Shown here: piece after piece, positions 4,155 through 10,825 of the stretch
Layout of the letters: every line of letters starts with the position of its first letter
Position numbering within the stretch: position 1 is the first letter of the stretch
Assembly: GCA_028706415.1 (NCBI GenBank)
Contig: JAQWBK010000037.1
Location: 2,710-14,198 of the forward strand
DNA: 11,489 bases
Direction: 5' to 3'
Origin: Oscillospiraceae bacterium
GTDB lineage: Bacteria > Bacillota > Clostridia > Oscillospirales > Acutalibacteraceae
Position numbers and translations under genes: made by a program
Notes under the pieces: model-generated
Told to the model about the DNA's origin: nothing
Databases searched by the model: none
The model's input: only the letters and a program-made list of their open reading frames with translations

Positions 4155-6641
4155 ATGTATAGATTTAAAGGTTTTACAGAAAAAGCAAATGCAGCATTAA
4201 ACCTTGCGATAGAATCGGCACAGGAGCTTGGACATACTTACATCGGAACCGAACACCTCATTCTGGGTCTACTGCGTGAGGGAACCGGGGTTGCCGCTTC
4301 GGTTATGGGGGCGCGCGGAGTTACCGCTGCTCAATATCAGCAATCTATTTCGCAGGCAGAATCATCGGGAAAGCGCAGCCAACTTGCACCCGAAGATTTC
4401 ACTCCCAGAGCAAAAAAAGCTATGGAAATGGCCATCACCGAAGCCACCGCCATGCAACATGGTTATGTCGGAACCGAGCATATTTTGGTTGCCATTCTTC
4501 GTGATGACAGCAGTGTGGCAGTGCGACTATTGACTTCGCTTGGTGCGCGTTCAGATGATCTTTTTTCGGATATATCTCAGGCGATCGGCTCAGGCACACC
4601 CCAAACAGCTTCCGAGAATATTCGAGGGGGTAGAAGCCCGGCAGGCAAGGGCGGGAAAACCCCCACGCTGGACCAGTTCGGACGGGATCTGACACTCTAT
4701 GCCAAAGAAGGGCGGCTTGACCCGGTAATAGGACGGTCGGCCGAAATTGAGCGGGTCATTCAAATTCTATCCCGTCGCACGAAAAATAATCCCTGCCTAA
4801 TCGGAGAACCCGGAGTCGGGAAAACCGCAATTGCAGAGGGGCTCGCACAAAAAATAGCATCGGATGAGGTGCCCGAGCTCCTGCATGGGAAACGGGTGGT
4901 AACTCTTGACCTCACAGGCATGGTGGCAGGCACAAAATACCGGGGAGATTTTGAAGAGCGTATTAAAAACGCCATTGATGAGGTTATAAAAGCAGGGGAT
5001 GTAATTCTTTTCATTGATGAAATTCATACCATCATCGGAGCGGGGGCAGCCGAAGGGGCTGTGGATGCTGCCAATATTCTAAAGCCTACGCTTGCGCGGG
5101 GAGAACTGCAAATAATCGGTGCGACCACGCTGGATGAATATCGCAAGCACATCGAAAAGGATGCTGCCCTTGAACGCCGTTTTCAACCGGTTACGGTGGG
5201 TGAACCAACCGCCGATGAAGCAATTTTGATTTTACGAGGACTTAGAGACAGATATGAGGCACATCACAAGGTTAAGATTACTGATGAAGCACTGGAGGCT
5301 GCCGTCCGGCTTTCGGTAAGGTATATTTCGGATCGTTATCTGCCGGACAAGGCAATCGACCTTGTGGATGAGGCGGCCTCTCGTGTACGGCTGCGCGCCT
5401 TCACTGCTCCTCCCGATATGAAGCAGCTTGAGAACGAAGTCAAGCGGCTGGATGAAGAGAAAAAATCGGCTGTAAATGAACAGGATTTTGAGCGTGCCGC
5501 GCGGCTTAGGGATCAACAGAAGGATTTCGAAGAAAAACTGAAGTCCATGAAAGGCGAATGGCAGGAGAAAAATTCGGGTATTACCGGCCAGGTAAACGAG
5601 CATGAAATAGCCGAAATTGTGTCCAGTTGGACGGGTGTTCCGGTGGTTCAGCTTACCGAGGAGGAGGGACAACGACTGCTTCGCATGGAGGAAATACTCC
5701 ACCGGCGGCTTGTCGGTCAGGATGAAGCGGTTACGGCCGTATCCAAAGCTATCCGCCGCGGTCGAGTCGGACTAAAAGACCCCAAAAGACCTACCGGTTC
5801 GTTTATCTTCTTGGGGCCTACGGGGGTCGGAAAAACCGAGCTATGCAAGGCTTTGGCCGAGGCTATGTTTGGTGATGAAAACTCTATGGTAAGGCTGGAT
5901 ATGTCTGAATATATGGAGAAACACACGGTATCTCGACTTGTGGGTTCACCTCCGGGCTATGTCGGGTTTGACGAGGGCGGACAGCTTACCGAGAAAATCC
6001 GTCGTAAACCATATTCGGTATTACTGTTTGATGAGATCGAAAAAGCCCACCCCGATGTATTTAATATTCTGCTTCAGATACTTGAGGATGGAATTCTTAC
6101 CGATGCTCAGGGGCGGCGGGTCGATTTCAAAAACACAGTCATAATAATGACCTCCAATGTCGGTGCGCGTCTCATAACCGAAAAACATGGTCTCGGGTTT
6201 GGTAACAGCGGTCGGGGTGAGGGGGATGAAAACGATGAAGCAGATCAGAAGCGTATCCGTGAAAATGTGATGGGAGAGCTTAAACGCGCATTTAAACCCG
6301 AATTTCTTAACCGTGTTGACGAGATTATAGTGTTCCGGAAACTCTCGAAGAAGGATATCCACGAGATTGCCCACCGTATGTTAAGTCAGCTGAATAAGCG
6401 AATGGCAGATATGGATATTCGTGTTTCGGTAACCGATGCGGCGGTTGATAAAATAACGGCGGAGGGATTTGATCCGATTTACGGCGCCCGTCCGCTGCGC
6501 AGAGCAATACAGTCTAAAATCGAAGATGCTATGGCCGAAAAAATTCTGGAGGGCAAATTCAAAACAGGCAGTAACATTGTAGTGGATGCGGACGAAAACG
6601 GGTTTACTTTCAATGACAGTAATGATACTGCTCTCAAATAA
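4155..6641 (+). CDS. clpC: ClpC, Hsp100 AAA+ unfoldase of the ClpCP protease
   Basis: The 828-residue protein has the full ClpC layout. The N-terminal double Clp repeat (about 1-145; MYRFKGFTEKANAALNLAIE, and the second repeat AMEMAITEATAMQHGYVGTE) binds adaptors and phospho-arginine substrates. The first AAA+ domain has Walker A GEPGVGKTA (about 217-225) and Walker B LFIDEIH (about 284-290). A UVR-type coiled-coil M domain lies near 420-470. The second AAA+ domain has Walker A GPTGVGKTE (554-562) and Walker B LLFDEIEKAH (D626, E627), followed by the C-terminal lid. It unfolds proteins and feeds them to ClpP. ATG 4155 has AGAGG 12 bases upstream; an in-frame ATG at 4143 abuts that motif, and longer extensions overlap mcsB and lack homology. 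It is last in the operon, 55 bases after mcsB. Confidence 0.97.
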   Translation: MYRFKGFTEKANAALNLAIESAQELGHTYIGTEHLILGLLREGTGVAASVMGARGVTAAQYQQSISQAESSGKRSQLAPEDFTPRAKKAMEMAITEATAMQHGYVGTEHILVAILRDDSSVAVRLLTSLGARSDDLFSDISQAIGSGTPQTASENIRGGRSPAGKGGKTPTLDQFGRDLTLYAKEGRLDPVIGRSAEIERVIQILSRRTKNNPCLIGEPGVGKTAIAEGLAQKIASDEVPELLHGKRVVTLDLTGMVAGTKYRGDFEERIKNAIDEVIKAGDVILFIDEIHTIIGAGAAEGAVDAANILKPTLARGELQIIGATTLDEYRKHIEKDAALERRFQPVTVGEPTADEAILILRGLRDRYEAHHKVKITDEALEAAVRLSVRYISDRYLPDKAIDLVDEAASRVRLRAFTAPPDMKQLENEVKRLDEEKKSAVNEQDFERAARLRDQQKDFEEKLKSMKGEWQEKNSGITGQVNEHEIAEIVSSWTGVPVVQLTEEEGQRLLRMEEILHRRLVGQDEAVTAVSKAIRRGRVGLKDPKRPTGSFIFLGPTGVGKTELCKALAEAMFGDENSMVRLDMSEYMEKHTVSRLVGSPPGYVGFDEGGQLTEKIRRKPYSVLLFDEIEKAHPDVFNILLQILEDGILTDAQGRRVDFKNTVIIMTSNVGARLITEKHGLGFGNSGRGEGDENDEADQKRIRENVMGELKRAFKPEFLNRVDEIIVFRKLSKKDIHEIAHRMLSQLNKRMADMDIRVSVTDAAVDKITAEGFDPIYGARPLRRAIQSKIEDAMAEKILEGKFKTGSNIVVDADENGFTFNDSNDTALK

Positions 6642-6757
6642 AAATCAAGACATCTTTGCGGTCTGTTTTCCGCCATACAGCGTTGTTGTCGTCGGCGGGC
6701 TTTTACTTGAGAACAGTATAAGAACACCGGCACTTCGGAAGAATAATACAATACAAC

Positions 6758-6789
6758 AAACAGGGGTTGCATTTGTGCAGCCCCTGTTT
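6758..6789 (+). terminator. Terminator after clpC
   Basis: AAACAGGGGTTGC (6758-6770) pairs with GCAGCCCCTGTTT (6777-6789) with one G-T pair; the loop is ATTTGT. It is followed by a T-rich but interrupted tract. It lies about 115 bases after the clpC stop; the stretch 6642-6757 holds nothing else recognisable. Confidence 0.7.
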
Positions 6790-6794
6790 ATTAT

Positions 6795-6911
6795 GTATTA
6801 TACTAATTCCGATTATAAAACTACCAATAAATCAAGCAAAAAGCTTTGATATATGGGTTTTTGTGCGGATTTATTGGTAAGGTATTAATGAGGAATCAGT
6901 ATTATACTAAT
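6795..6911. repeat. Imperfect palindrome of about 100 bp with 13-bp direct flanks
   Basis: TACTAATTCC (6801-6810) pairs with GGAATCAGTA (6892-6901) with one mismatch, and inside it TACCAATAAATC (6822-6833) pairs perfectly with GATTTATTGGTA (6868-6879). The 13-mer GTATTATACTAAT occurs at both ends (6795-6807 and 6899-6911). The 16-mer 6804-6819 is repeated exactly in the ctsR leader. This pattern resembles a miniature non-coding mobile element (MITE-like). The rest of 6902-6954 is AT-rich with no gene seen. Confidence 0.55.
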
Positions 6912-6954
6912 CCCTAATTACAATTAATGTATTTTATAGGGTAATAATCATAAC

Positions 6955-7032
6955 AATGTATCTGTGGGTACATTATTGAGTAAAATGTATCTGTGGGTAC
7001 ATTATTGAGTATAATGTACCTACGGATACATT
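6955..7032 (+). promoter_or_regulatory. Three phased palindromic operators upstream of satD
   Basis: Three 20-bp sites begin at 6955, 6984 and 7013, exactly 29 bases apart. Each has half-sites AATGTA and TACATT around eight central bases: TCTGTGGG in sites 1 and 2, CCTACGGA in site 3, which is close to the reverse complement of the others. The linker ATTGAGTAA/T is also repeated. The last two bases of site 3 overlap the -35 hexamer. This is the typical arrangement of a repressor or cooperative regulator binding site; the regulator is unknown, although SatD itself carries a helix-turn-helix. Confidence 0.75.
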
Positions 7033-7059
7033 GATTTTATATAAATAATGGTATATAAT
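7031..7059 (+). promoter_or_regulatory. Sigma-A promoter of satD-DUF3307
   Basis: TTGATT (7031-7036), a 17-base spacer and TATAAT (7054-7059). The -35 overlaps the third palindrome. The predicted start is near 7066, leaving a leader of about 70 bases. Confidence 0.75.
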
Positions 7060-7138
7060 ACCTTAAAGAGGTGATTAGGTTGAAAATAATTCTTCAACCG
7101 CACAACTCCCCAACGGCAGAAAGGAATGGAAACTTTTT

Positions 7139-7858
7139 ATGTATACATTCAGCTTTAATCCGTATCTAGCTGTAATCGGCGATATAAAAAAGTCAAGAAA
7201 ATTGCATGACAGAAAAGAAATACAAAATAAAATGCAGGAAGTCTTGACTTTAGTGAACAAAAAATATAGTCAAGACATAGAGTCTGATTTTATGATTACC
7301 TTGGGAGATGAGTTCCAGGGGCTTTTAAATAACGGTAATAATATTATAAATATAATACTAGAGATTGAGCAAAAGATGGGTCCGGTAAATATACGCTTTG
7401 GGATAGGCATTGGTGAAATAACCACCGGAATAAACAGAAAGATGCCGCTGGGTGCAGACGGACCCGCCTATCATAACGCCCGCAAAGTGGTTGAATTTAT
7501 AAAAAATCTGGAAAATAAGCAAGGGACATATGAAACAAGTATAATGATTTCAGCCCAGGAGGACAATGATTCTTTAGATTCATTGTTAAATGTTATATTC
7601 TCCTTGTGTTCAACAATTAAGAAAAGCTGGACTGCAAGGCAGAGGGAGATCATTTCCGCTTACATGGAGTGCGATTATAATCAGCATAAAGCCGCCGCAA
7701 AACTTGGGATTAAACAATCCGGCGTGAGCAGAGCCCTTTTGAATGCCGATTATTATACCTATAAAAACGGTATGGACAAGTTATCATCCATACTATCAAA
7801 ACTCAACCACCCTCGGCTGAAAGCCGAGGGGTTCGGCTGGCGGCTGGAAGCCGACTAA
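7139..7858 (+). CDS. SatD family protein; cyclase-like domain plus helix-turn-helix
   Basis: The 239-residue protein resembles the SatD family, named after a Streptococcus mutans locus linked to acid tolerance and secretion; I know of no biochemical function. Seen in order: YLAVIGDIKKSR (9-20), TLGDEFQGLL (54-63), IRFGIGIGEI (85-94), GADGPAYHNARKVV (105-118), then a helix-turn-helix near 180-201 (QHKAAAKLGIKQSGVSRALL). The first four motifs follow the order of metal-binding and ribose/base-binding motifs of class III nucleotidyl cyclases (Asp15 and Asp57 as metal ligands); that parallel is my inference. ATG 7139 has AAAGGA (7120-7125) 13 bases upstream; a TTG frame from 7080 is out of register. 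The last 16 or so residues (PRLKAEGFGWRLEAD) are encoded by hairpin repeats and are probably not ancestral. The DUF3307 gene follows in the same direction. Confidence 0.85.
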   Translation: MYTFSFNPYLAVIGDIKKSRKLHDRKEIQNKMQEVLTLVNKKYSQDIESDFMITLGDEFQGLLNNGNNIINIILEIEQKMGPVNIRFGIGIGEITTGINRKMPLGADGPAYHNARKVVEFIKNLENKQGTYETSIMISAQEDNDSLDSLLNVIFSLCSTIKKSWTARQREIISAYMECDYNQHKAAAKLGIKQSGVSRALLNADYYTYKNGMDKLSSILSKLNHPRLKAEGFGWRLEAD

Positions 7859-7986
7859 AGTTCTTTTGCTAACCGTTGTGCGCCAGCTGTCAGCCGAACG
7901 TTTAAAACCTACGCTTCCAAAGGGCGCGAAGAATTTTTCGGTCAACACCGTCTCAAATTCTTCGCCTGGAAGGCGAAGGTTTTAAA
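7810..7986 (+). repeat. Three consecutive hairpins spanning the satD end and the gap to the DUF3307 gene
   Basis: Hairpin A: CCCTCGGCT 7810-7818 with AGCCGAGGG 7822-7830, loop GAA. Hairpin B: a 17-bp stem 7831-7847 with 7883-7899 (GTTCGGCTG / CAGCCGAAC at its base, two G-T pairs). Hairpin C: TTTAAAACC 7901-7909 with GGTTTTAAA 7978-7986, then GCGAAGAATTT 7926-7936 with AAATTCTTCGC 7955-7965. They abut each other almost without gaps. None ends in a T-tract, so simple termination is unlikely. It may be an inserted palindromic element or a structured intergenic RNA that controls expression of the next gene. Confidence 0.65.
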
Positions 7987-8017
7987 CCAATAGTTGAGAC
8001 AATAAAGGAGGGAGACG

Positions 8018-8761
8018 ATGTTTAAAATAATATTTTTACTATTCTTACTCGCCCATATAATAGGTGATTATTACCTCCAAAGCTGTAAGCTTGCAGATGA
8101 AAAAGCCGAAAGTATTAAGGCCTTGATTAAGCATTGTGTGATTTATACTTTCTCATGTTTTATTGTTGTGATACCCGTTTTTAATAGCAGACTTCTCATC
8201 GGCTGTATTTTTCTGTCTGTAACTCATGGTGTTATTGATCTGTTAAAATTCTTATATATGAAATATCATAAGGAAATAACTCGGAATAAAAAGCGTAATA
8301 TTTATATTTTGGATCAGGCTCTGCACTTGATGGCTATTTCAACCATTACATATATATTTACCGTCAATGAATATACGATATCGATACTACCACCCTTAAA
8401 AAATATCACCGATACAATCGGGATACCATTAAAACAGTGCTTTTTATGGATGATAGCTCTGCTTTTAATTTGGAAGCCGACAAATATAACAATAAAGAAA
8501 CTGCTTTTTATGTATAAACCCGACGACGCAAACGAAAACGCCCAAGAAAACGCAGGCGGATTTATAGGGCTACTTGAAAGATTGGTGATGTTGGTCTTAC
8601 TCTCAATAAGTCAATATTCGGCCATCGGTCTGGTTCTCACCGCAAAGTCGATTGCCCGGTATGATAAAATTTCAACCAATAAAGCATTTGCCGAGTATTA
8701 TTTGCTTGGCACCCTACTAAGTGCGATTTCGGTGATGGTAGTTTATTTGGTTATAATATAA
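8018..8761 (+). CDS. DUF3307 family multi-pass membrane protein
   Basis: The 247-residue protein has about six or seven hydrophobic segments (near 3-20, 40-55, 58-80, 98-116, 138-152, 187-207 and 227-247), so it sits in the membrane. Motifs fitting the DUF3307 family: AHIIGDYYLQ (12-21), THGVIDLLKF (69-78), LDQALHL (98-104), GGFIGLLERL (180-189) and AEYYLLGTLLSA (225-236). The conserved polar residues within membrane segments (His13, Asp17, His70, Asp74, Asp99, His103) could form a metal or active site; this is inference. AAAGGAGGGAG (8004-8014) precedes ATG 8018. It follows satD in the same orientation after a 159-base structured gap and probably shares its promoter. Function is unknown. Confidence 0.85.
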   Translation: MFKIIFLLFLLAHIIGDYYLQSCKLADEKAESIKALIKHCVIYTFSCFIVVIPVFNSRLLIGCIFLSVTHGVIDLLKFLYMKYHKEITRNKKRNIYILDQALHLMAISTITYIFTVNEYTISILPPLKNITDTIGIPLKQCFLWMIALLLIWKPTNITIKKLLFMYKPDDANENAQENAGGFIGLLERLVMLVLLSISQYSAIGLVLTAKSIARYDKISTNKAFAEYYLLGTLLSAISVMVVYLVII

Positions 8762-8780
8762 TAATACTGGATAAAAAAAT

Positions 8781-8806
8781 TCCCTTAAGGATTTTTCCTT
8801 AAGGGA
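8781..8806. terminator. Bidirectional terminator between the DUF3307 gene and rplT
   Basis: A perfect 11-bp stem TCCCTTAAGGA (8781-8791) / TCCTTAAGGGA (8796-8806) with a four-base loop. On the minus strand it is followed by a run of T (complement of 8773-8779), ending the infC-rpmI-rplT operon. On the plus strand a T6 run at 8813-8818 comes a few bases later, so it can also end the satD unit. Confidence 0.88.
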
Positions 8807-8816
8807 GTTGCGTTTT

Positions 8817-9170
8817 TTACAGTGCGGCTTTTGCCTTTTCGGTGAGAGCCGTGAAGGCTTCGGCATCGCAGATCGCAATTTCTGAGAGCATTTTGCGATT
8901 CAGTTGGATATCTGCCTTTTTAAGACCGTTCATAAATGTTGAATAATTCATACCGTTTAACTTGGCAGCGGCAGAAATTCTGGTAATCCACAAGCGGCGA
9001 AAATCGCGCTTACGCTGTTTGCGGCCGACATAAGCATATTGACCGGACTTCATAACGGCCTGTTTGGCCATTTTAAACAGCTTTGATTTGGCTCCAAAAT
9101 ATCCTTTGGCAAGCTTAACCGTCTTTTTTCTTCTTTTGCGCGTCATAACAGCGCCCTTTATACGTGCCAT
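8817..9170 (-). CDS. rplT: 50S ribosomal protein L20
   Basis: The 117-residue protein MARIKGAVMTRKRRKKTVKL matches L20 in length and sequence: a very basic N-terminal extension that threads into 23S rRNA, then the globular domain with GRKQRKRDFRRLWITRI and the C-terminal helices. L20 is needed for early assembly of the large subunit. In Firmicutes it also represses its own operon by binding the leader RNA. GGAGGTAACC precedes the ATG on the minus strand. It is third in the operon, 27 bases after rpmI. Confidence 0.98.
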   Translation of the reverse strand: MARIKGAVMTRKRRKKTVKLAKGYFGAKSKLFKMAKQAVMKSGQYAYVGRKQRKRDFRRLWITRISAAAKLNGMNYSTFMNGLKKADIQLNRKMLSEIAICDAEAFTALTEKAKAAL

Positions 9171-9197
9171 TATTGGTTACCTCCGTCCTAAACTCTT

Positions 9198-9395
9198 TTA
9201 TTTATAGGGTATCAGGCGCTTGACTTGTGCTGCGTTGGTCACATCAACAACAGCGGTCTTGCGAAGATTTCTTTTGCGTTTTGTTGTCTTTTTGTTCAAA
9301 ATATGTGATTTGTACGCCTTGGCGCGCAAAACCTTACCGGTCTTGGTTAGTTTAAAGCGTTTCTTGGCGCCGCTGTGCGTTTTAATTTTCGGCAT
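9198..9395 (-). CDS. rpmI: 50S ribosomal protein L35
   Basis: The 65-residue, highly basic protein (MPKIKTHSGAKKRFKLTKTG at the start, with SHILNKKTTKRKRNLRK in the middle) is a standard L35. AAAGGAGG stands upstream of the ATG on the minus strand. It is the middle gene of the infC-rpmI-rplT operon, 22 bases after the infC stop. Confidence 0.98.
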   Translation of the reverse strand: MPKIKTHSGAKKRFKLTKTGKVLRAKAYKSHILNKKTTKRKRNLRKTAVVDVTNAAQVKRLIPYK

Positions 9396-9417
9396 TAAAA
9401 TAATCCTCCTTTAATTC

Positions 9418-9936
9418 TCACTTTACCGGCTTGGGGGTAAGGAACATCATCATATTACGCCCTTCCATTTTGGCCGGACGCTCAACAATGCTGAATTCCT
9501 CGCATGCTTCAGCAAACCGTTTCATGGATTCATATCCGATTTGGGGATGGCCGAGCTCGCGTCCGCGGAAACGGATTGAAACCTTCACCTTATCGCCTTC
9601 GCCCAAAAAGCGCGCGGCATGCTTCACCTTGGTGTTAAAATCTCCGATATCGGTATTAAGTCCCAACCGAACCTCTTTGATGTCAACAACATGCTGATTT
9701 TTACGGGCTTCTTTTTCGCGCTTTGACTGTTCAAAACGATATTTACCGTAATCCATAATGCGGCAAACCGGCGGTTTGGCCATGGGCGCAATTTTCACCA
9801 GATCCAGATTCTTTTTATCAGCAATATTTTGGGCGTCACCGTATGACATTACACCGAGCTGTTCACCATTTTCGTCAATGACACGAAGCTCGTCGTCACG
9901 GATTTGGTCATTAATCTGCAGTTCCTTAATTGCTAT
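9418..9936 (-). CDS. infC: Translation initiation factor IF-3, AUA start
   Basis: The 172-residue protein has the two-domain IF3 layout: N-domain (INDQIRDDELRVIDENGEQL), the linker with the family signature KPPVCRIMDYGKYRFEQ, and the C-domain (VRLGLNTDIGDFNTKVKHA to FLTPKPVK). IF3 keeps 30S subunits free and rejects non-canonical start codons. No ATG, GTG or TTG lies near the expected start. On the minus strand GGAGGTG (9944-9950) is followed after 7 bases by ATA (9934-9936), so AUA is the best start; ATT at 9928-9930 is a second option but is 13 bases from the Shine-Dalgarno. Rare infC starts (AUU in Escherichia coli) are known to allow autoregulation by IF3. An upstream ATG near 10152 lies before the promoter -10 and is excluded. 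Confidence 0.95.
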   Translation of the reverse strand: MAIKELQINDQIRDDELRVIDENGEQLGVMSYGDAQNIADKKNLDLVKIAPMAKPPVCRIMDYGKYRFEQSKREKEARKNQHVVDIKEVRLGLNTDIGDFNTKVKHAARFLGEGDKVKVSIRFRGRELGHPQIGYESMKRFAEACEEFSIVERPAKMEGRNMMMFLTPKPVK

Positions 9937-9982
9937 GGGTAAGCACCTCCACTTTAAAAGTTGATAATATTGATATAAATAC

Positions 9983-10092
9983 AAAAAATACGGACAGATA
10001 AACTGCCCGCATATAACTACAATCCTATCCCGTAAAACAGGAAAAGCCGTATTAACCGACCTGGGAACAAAATCCGGCGGTGAGAGCGGGCA
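9983..10092 (-). promoter_or_regulatory. L20-type leader attenuator of infC-rpmI-rplT
   Basis: The leader runs from about 10113 to 9937 on the minus strand. Near its end ATGCGGGCAG (10003-10012) pairs with CTGTCCGTAT (9988-9997), two G-U pairs, followed by a U-run (9983-9988): an intrinsic terminator before infC. Early in the leader TGCCCGC (complement of 10086-10092) can pair with the GCGGGCA arm of the terminator stem and so could act as antiterminator; the same bases lie in the loop and right arm of a competing hairpin (AGAGCG / CGCTCT). Position and gene context match the known L20 leader of Firmicutes, where L20 binding favours termination. Assignment to that RNA family rests on context, not alignment. 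Confidence 0.75.
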
Positions 10093-10119
10093 TCGCTCTG
10101 CTTTCTTTATTGCCTTGCT

Positions 10120-10148
10120 ATTATAACAACTAATCATTATCTTGTCAA
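10120..10148 (-). promoter_or_regulatory. Perfect consensus sigma-A promoter of infC operon
   Basis: On the minus strand TTGACA (10143-10148), a 17-base spacer and TATAAT (10120-10125), both hexamers fully consensus. The start should be near 10113. A 9-bp inverted repeat ACCAAAATT / AATTTTGGT (10148-10156 and 10174-10182) lies directly upstream, between this and the divergent ruvC promoter. Confidence 0.9.
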
Positions 10149-10237
10149 CCAAAATTTTATCAATGGTTATTATAATTTTGGTAATCGGGTAAATTGTAAA
10201 TAATTTTATATCATACCTTTACATGAACCGTTTTTTG

Positions 10238-10266
10238 TTGCTCCTTATGGTGGAATATGCTATAAT
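10238..10266 (+). promoter_or_regulatory. Extended -10 promoter of ruvCAB
   Basis: TTGCTC (10238-10243), a 17-base spacer and TATAAT (10261-10266) with the extended TG motif (TGCTATAAT). The start is near 10273, only about 19 bases before the ruvC start codon. This placement rules out the upstream ATG at 10223 as start. Confidence 0.75.
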
Positions 10267-10291
10267 CATTCGAACAGGGAGGGATGAGAGA

Positions 10292-10795
10292 TTGGTTATT
10301 TTCGGGATAGACCCGGGCTATGCCACGGTAGGCTGGGGTTGTATTAGGTATGAACGCTCTCGTTTTACCCCAATTGATTTCGGCGTTATATTAACCCCTG
10401 CAGATATGGAGTTTCCGCTTAGGCTGCAGTGTATACATACCGAGCTGTCCGCCCTGTTGACAAAGTATCCTTCGGACTTTTTGGCGGTTGAAAAGCTTTA
10501 TTTTAAGAATAATCAAAAAACGGCGATAGATGTTGCCCAAGCCAGAGGGGTAATCCTTCTTGCCGCTAAGCAAAGCAGAATTCCTATTTTTGAATATACC
10601 CCGCTCCAGGTAAAATCGGCGGTTACCGGATACGGCAATGCAAAAAAGTCTCAGGTGATGGAAATGACCCGGAGACTGCTTGGATATAAAGAGGTCCCCA
10701 AGCCTGATGATGCCGCGGATGCTTTGGCAATTTCTATCTGCCACGCTCAATGCTGCGGAACGCCGCTTAAAAGGCGGCTTGCAAATCTGAAATGA
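10292..10795 (+). CDS. ruvC: RuvC, Holliday junction endonuclease
   Basis: From TTG 10292 the protein has 167 residues, the usual RuvC size. It cuts Holliday junctions symmetrically as a dimer with RuvAB. Visible features of the RNase H-like fold: first acidic residue in VIFGIDPGYATVGWG (Asp7), Glu in AVEKLYFKNNQKTA, and the acidic pair in PDDAADALAIS near residues 138-145. TYPLQ-type sequence YTPLQVKSAVTGYGNAKKSQ also fits. GGAGGG (10278-10283) is 8 bases before the TTG. The longer frame from ATG 10223 would start upstream of the promoter and adds a hydrophobic, non-homologous stretch. First gene of ruvCAB. Confidence 0.96.
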   Translation: MVIFGIDPGYATVGWGCIRYERSRFTPIDFGVILTPADMEFPLRLQCIHTELSALLTKYPSDFLAVEKLYFKNNQKTAIDVAQARGVILLAAKQSRIPIFEYTPLQVKSAVTGYGNAKKSQVMEMTRRLLGYKEVPKPDDAADALAISICHAQCCGTPLKRRLANLK

Positions 10796-10825
10796 ATTCT
10801 TATGCACCTGAATGGAGGACAAGCC

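Noticed and set aside
5232..5702. 156-codon frame antisense to clpC
   Set aside because: A shadow of the codon pattern of a strongly conserved gene; no ribosome binding site or family match.
6955..7032. Possible replication iterons
   Set aside because: Only three sites, tightly coupled to a promoter and unlike DnaA boxes; a transcriptional operator explains them better.
7072..7170. Short leader peptide frame (GTG 7072 or TTG 7080) before satD
   Set aside because: An AGAGGTG sequence is present, but it lies at or before the predicted transcript start, so it is unlikely to act as a ribosome binding site; the product has no recognisable features.
9937..10152. Upstream extension of infC to an ATG near 10152
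   Set aside because: It would be read from DNA upstream of the -10 element and across the leader terminator; IF3 similarity begins at the AUA codon.
10223..10291. Upstream extension of ruvC to ATG 10223
   Set aside because: It begins upstream of the extended -10 promoter and adds a hydrophobic stretch not found in RuvC.
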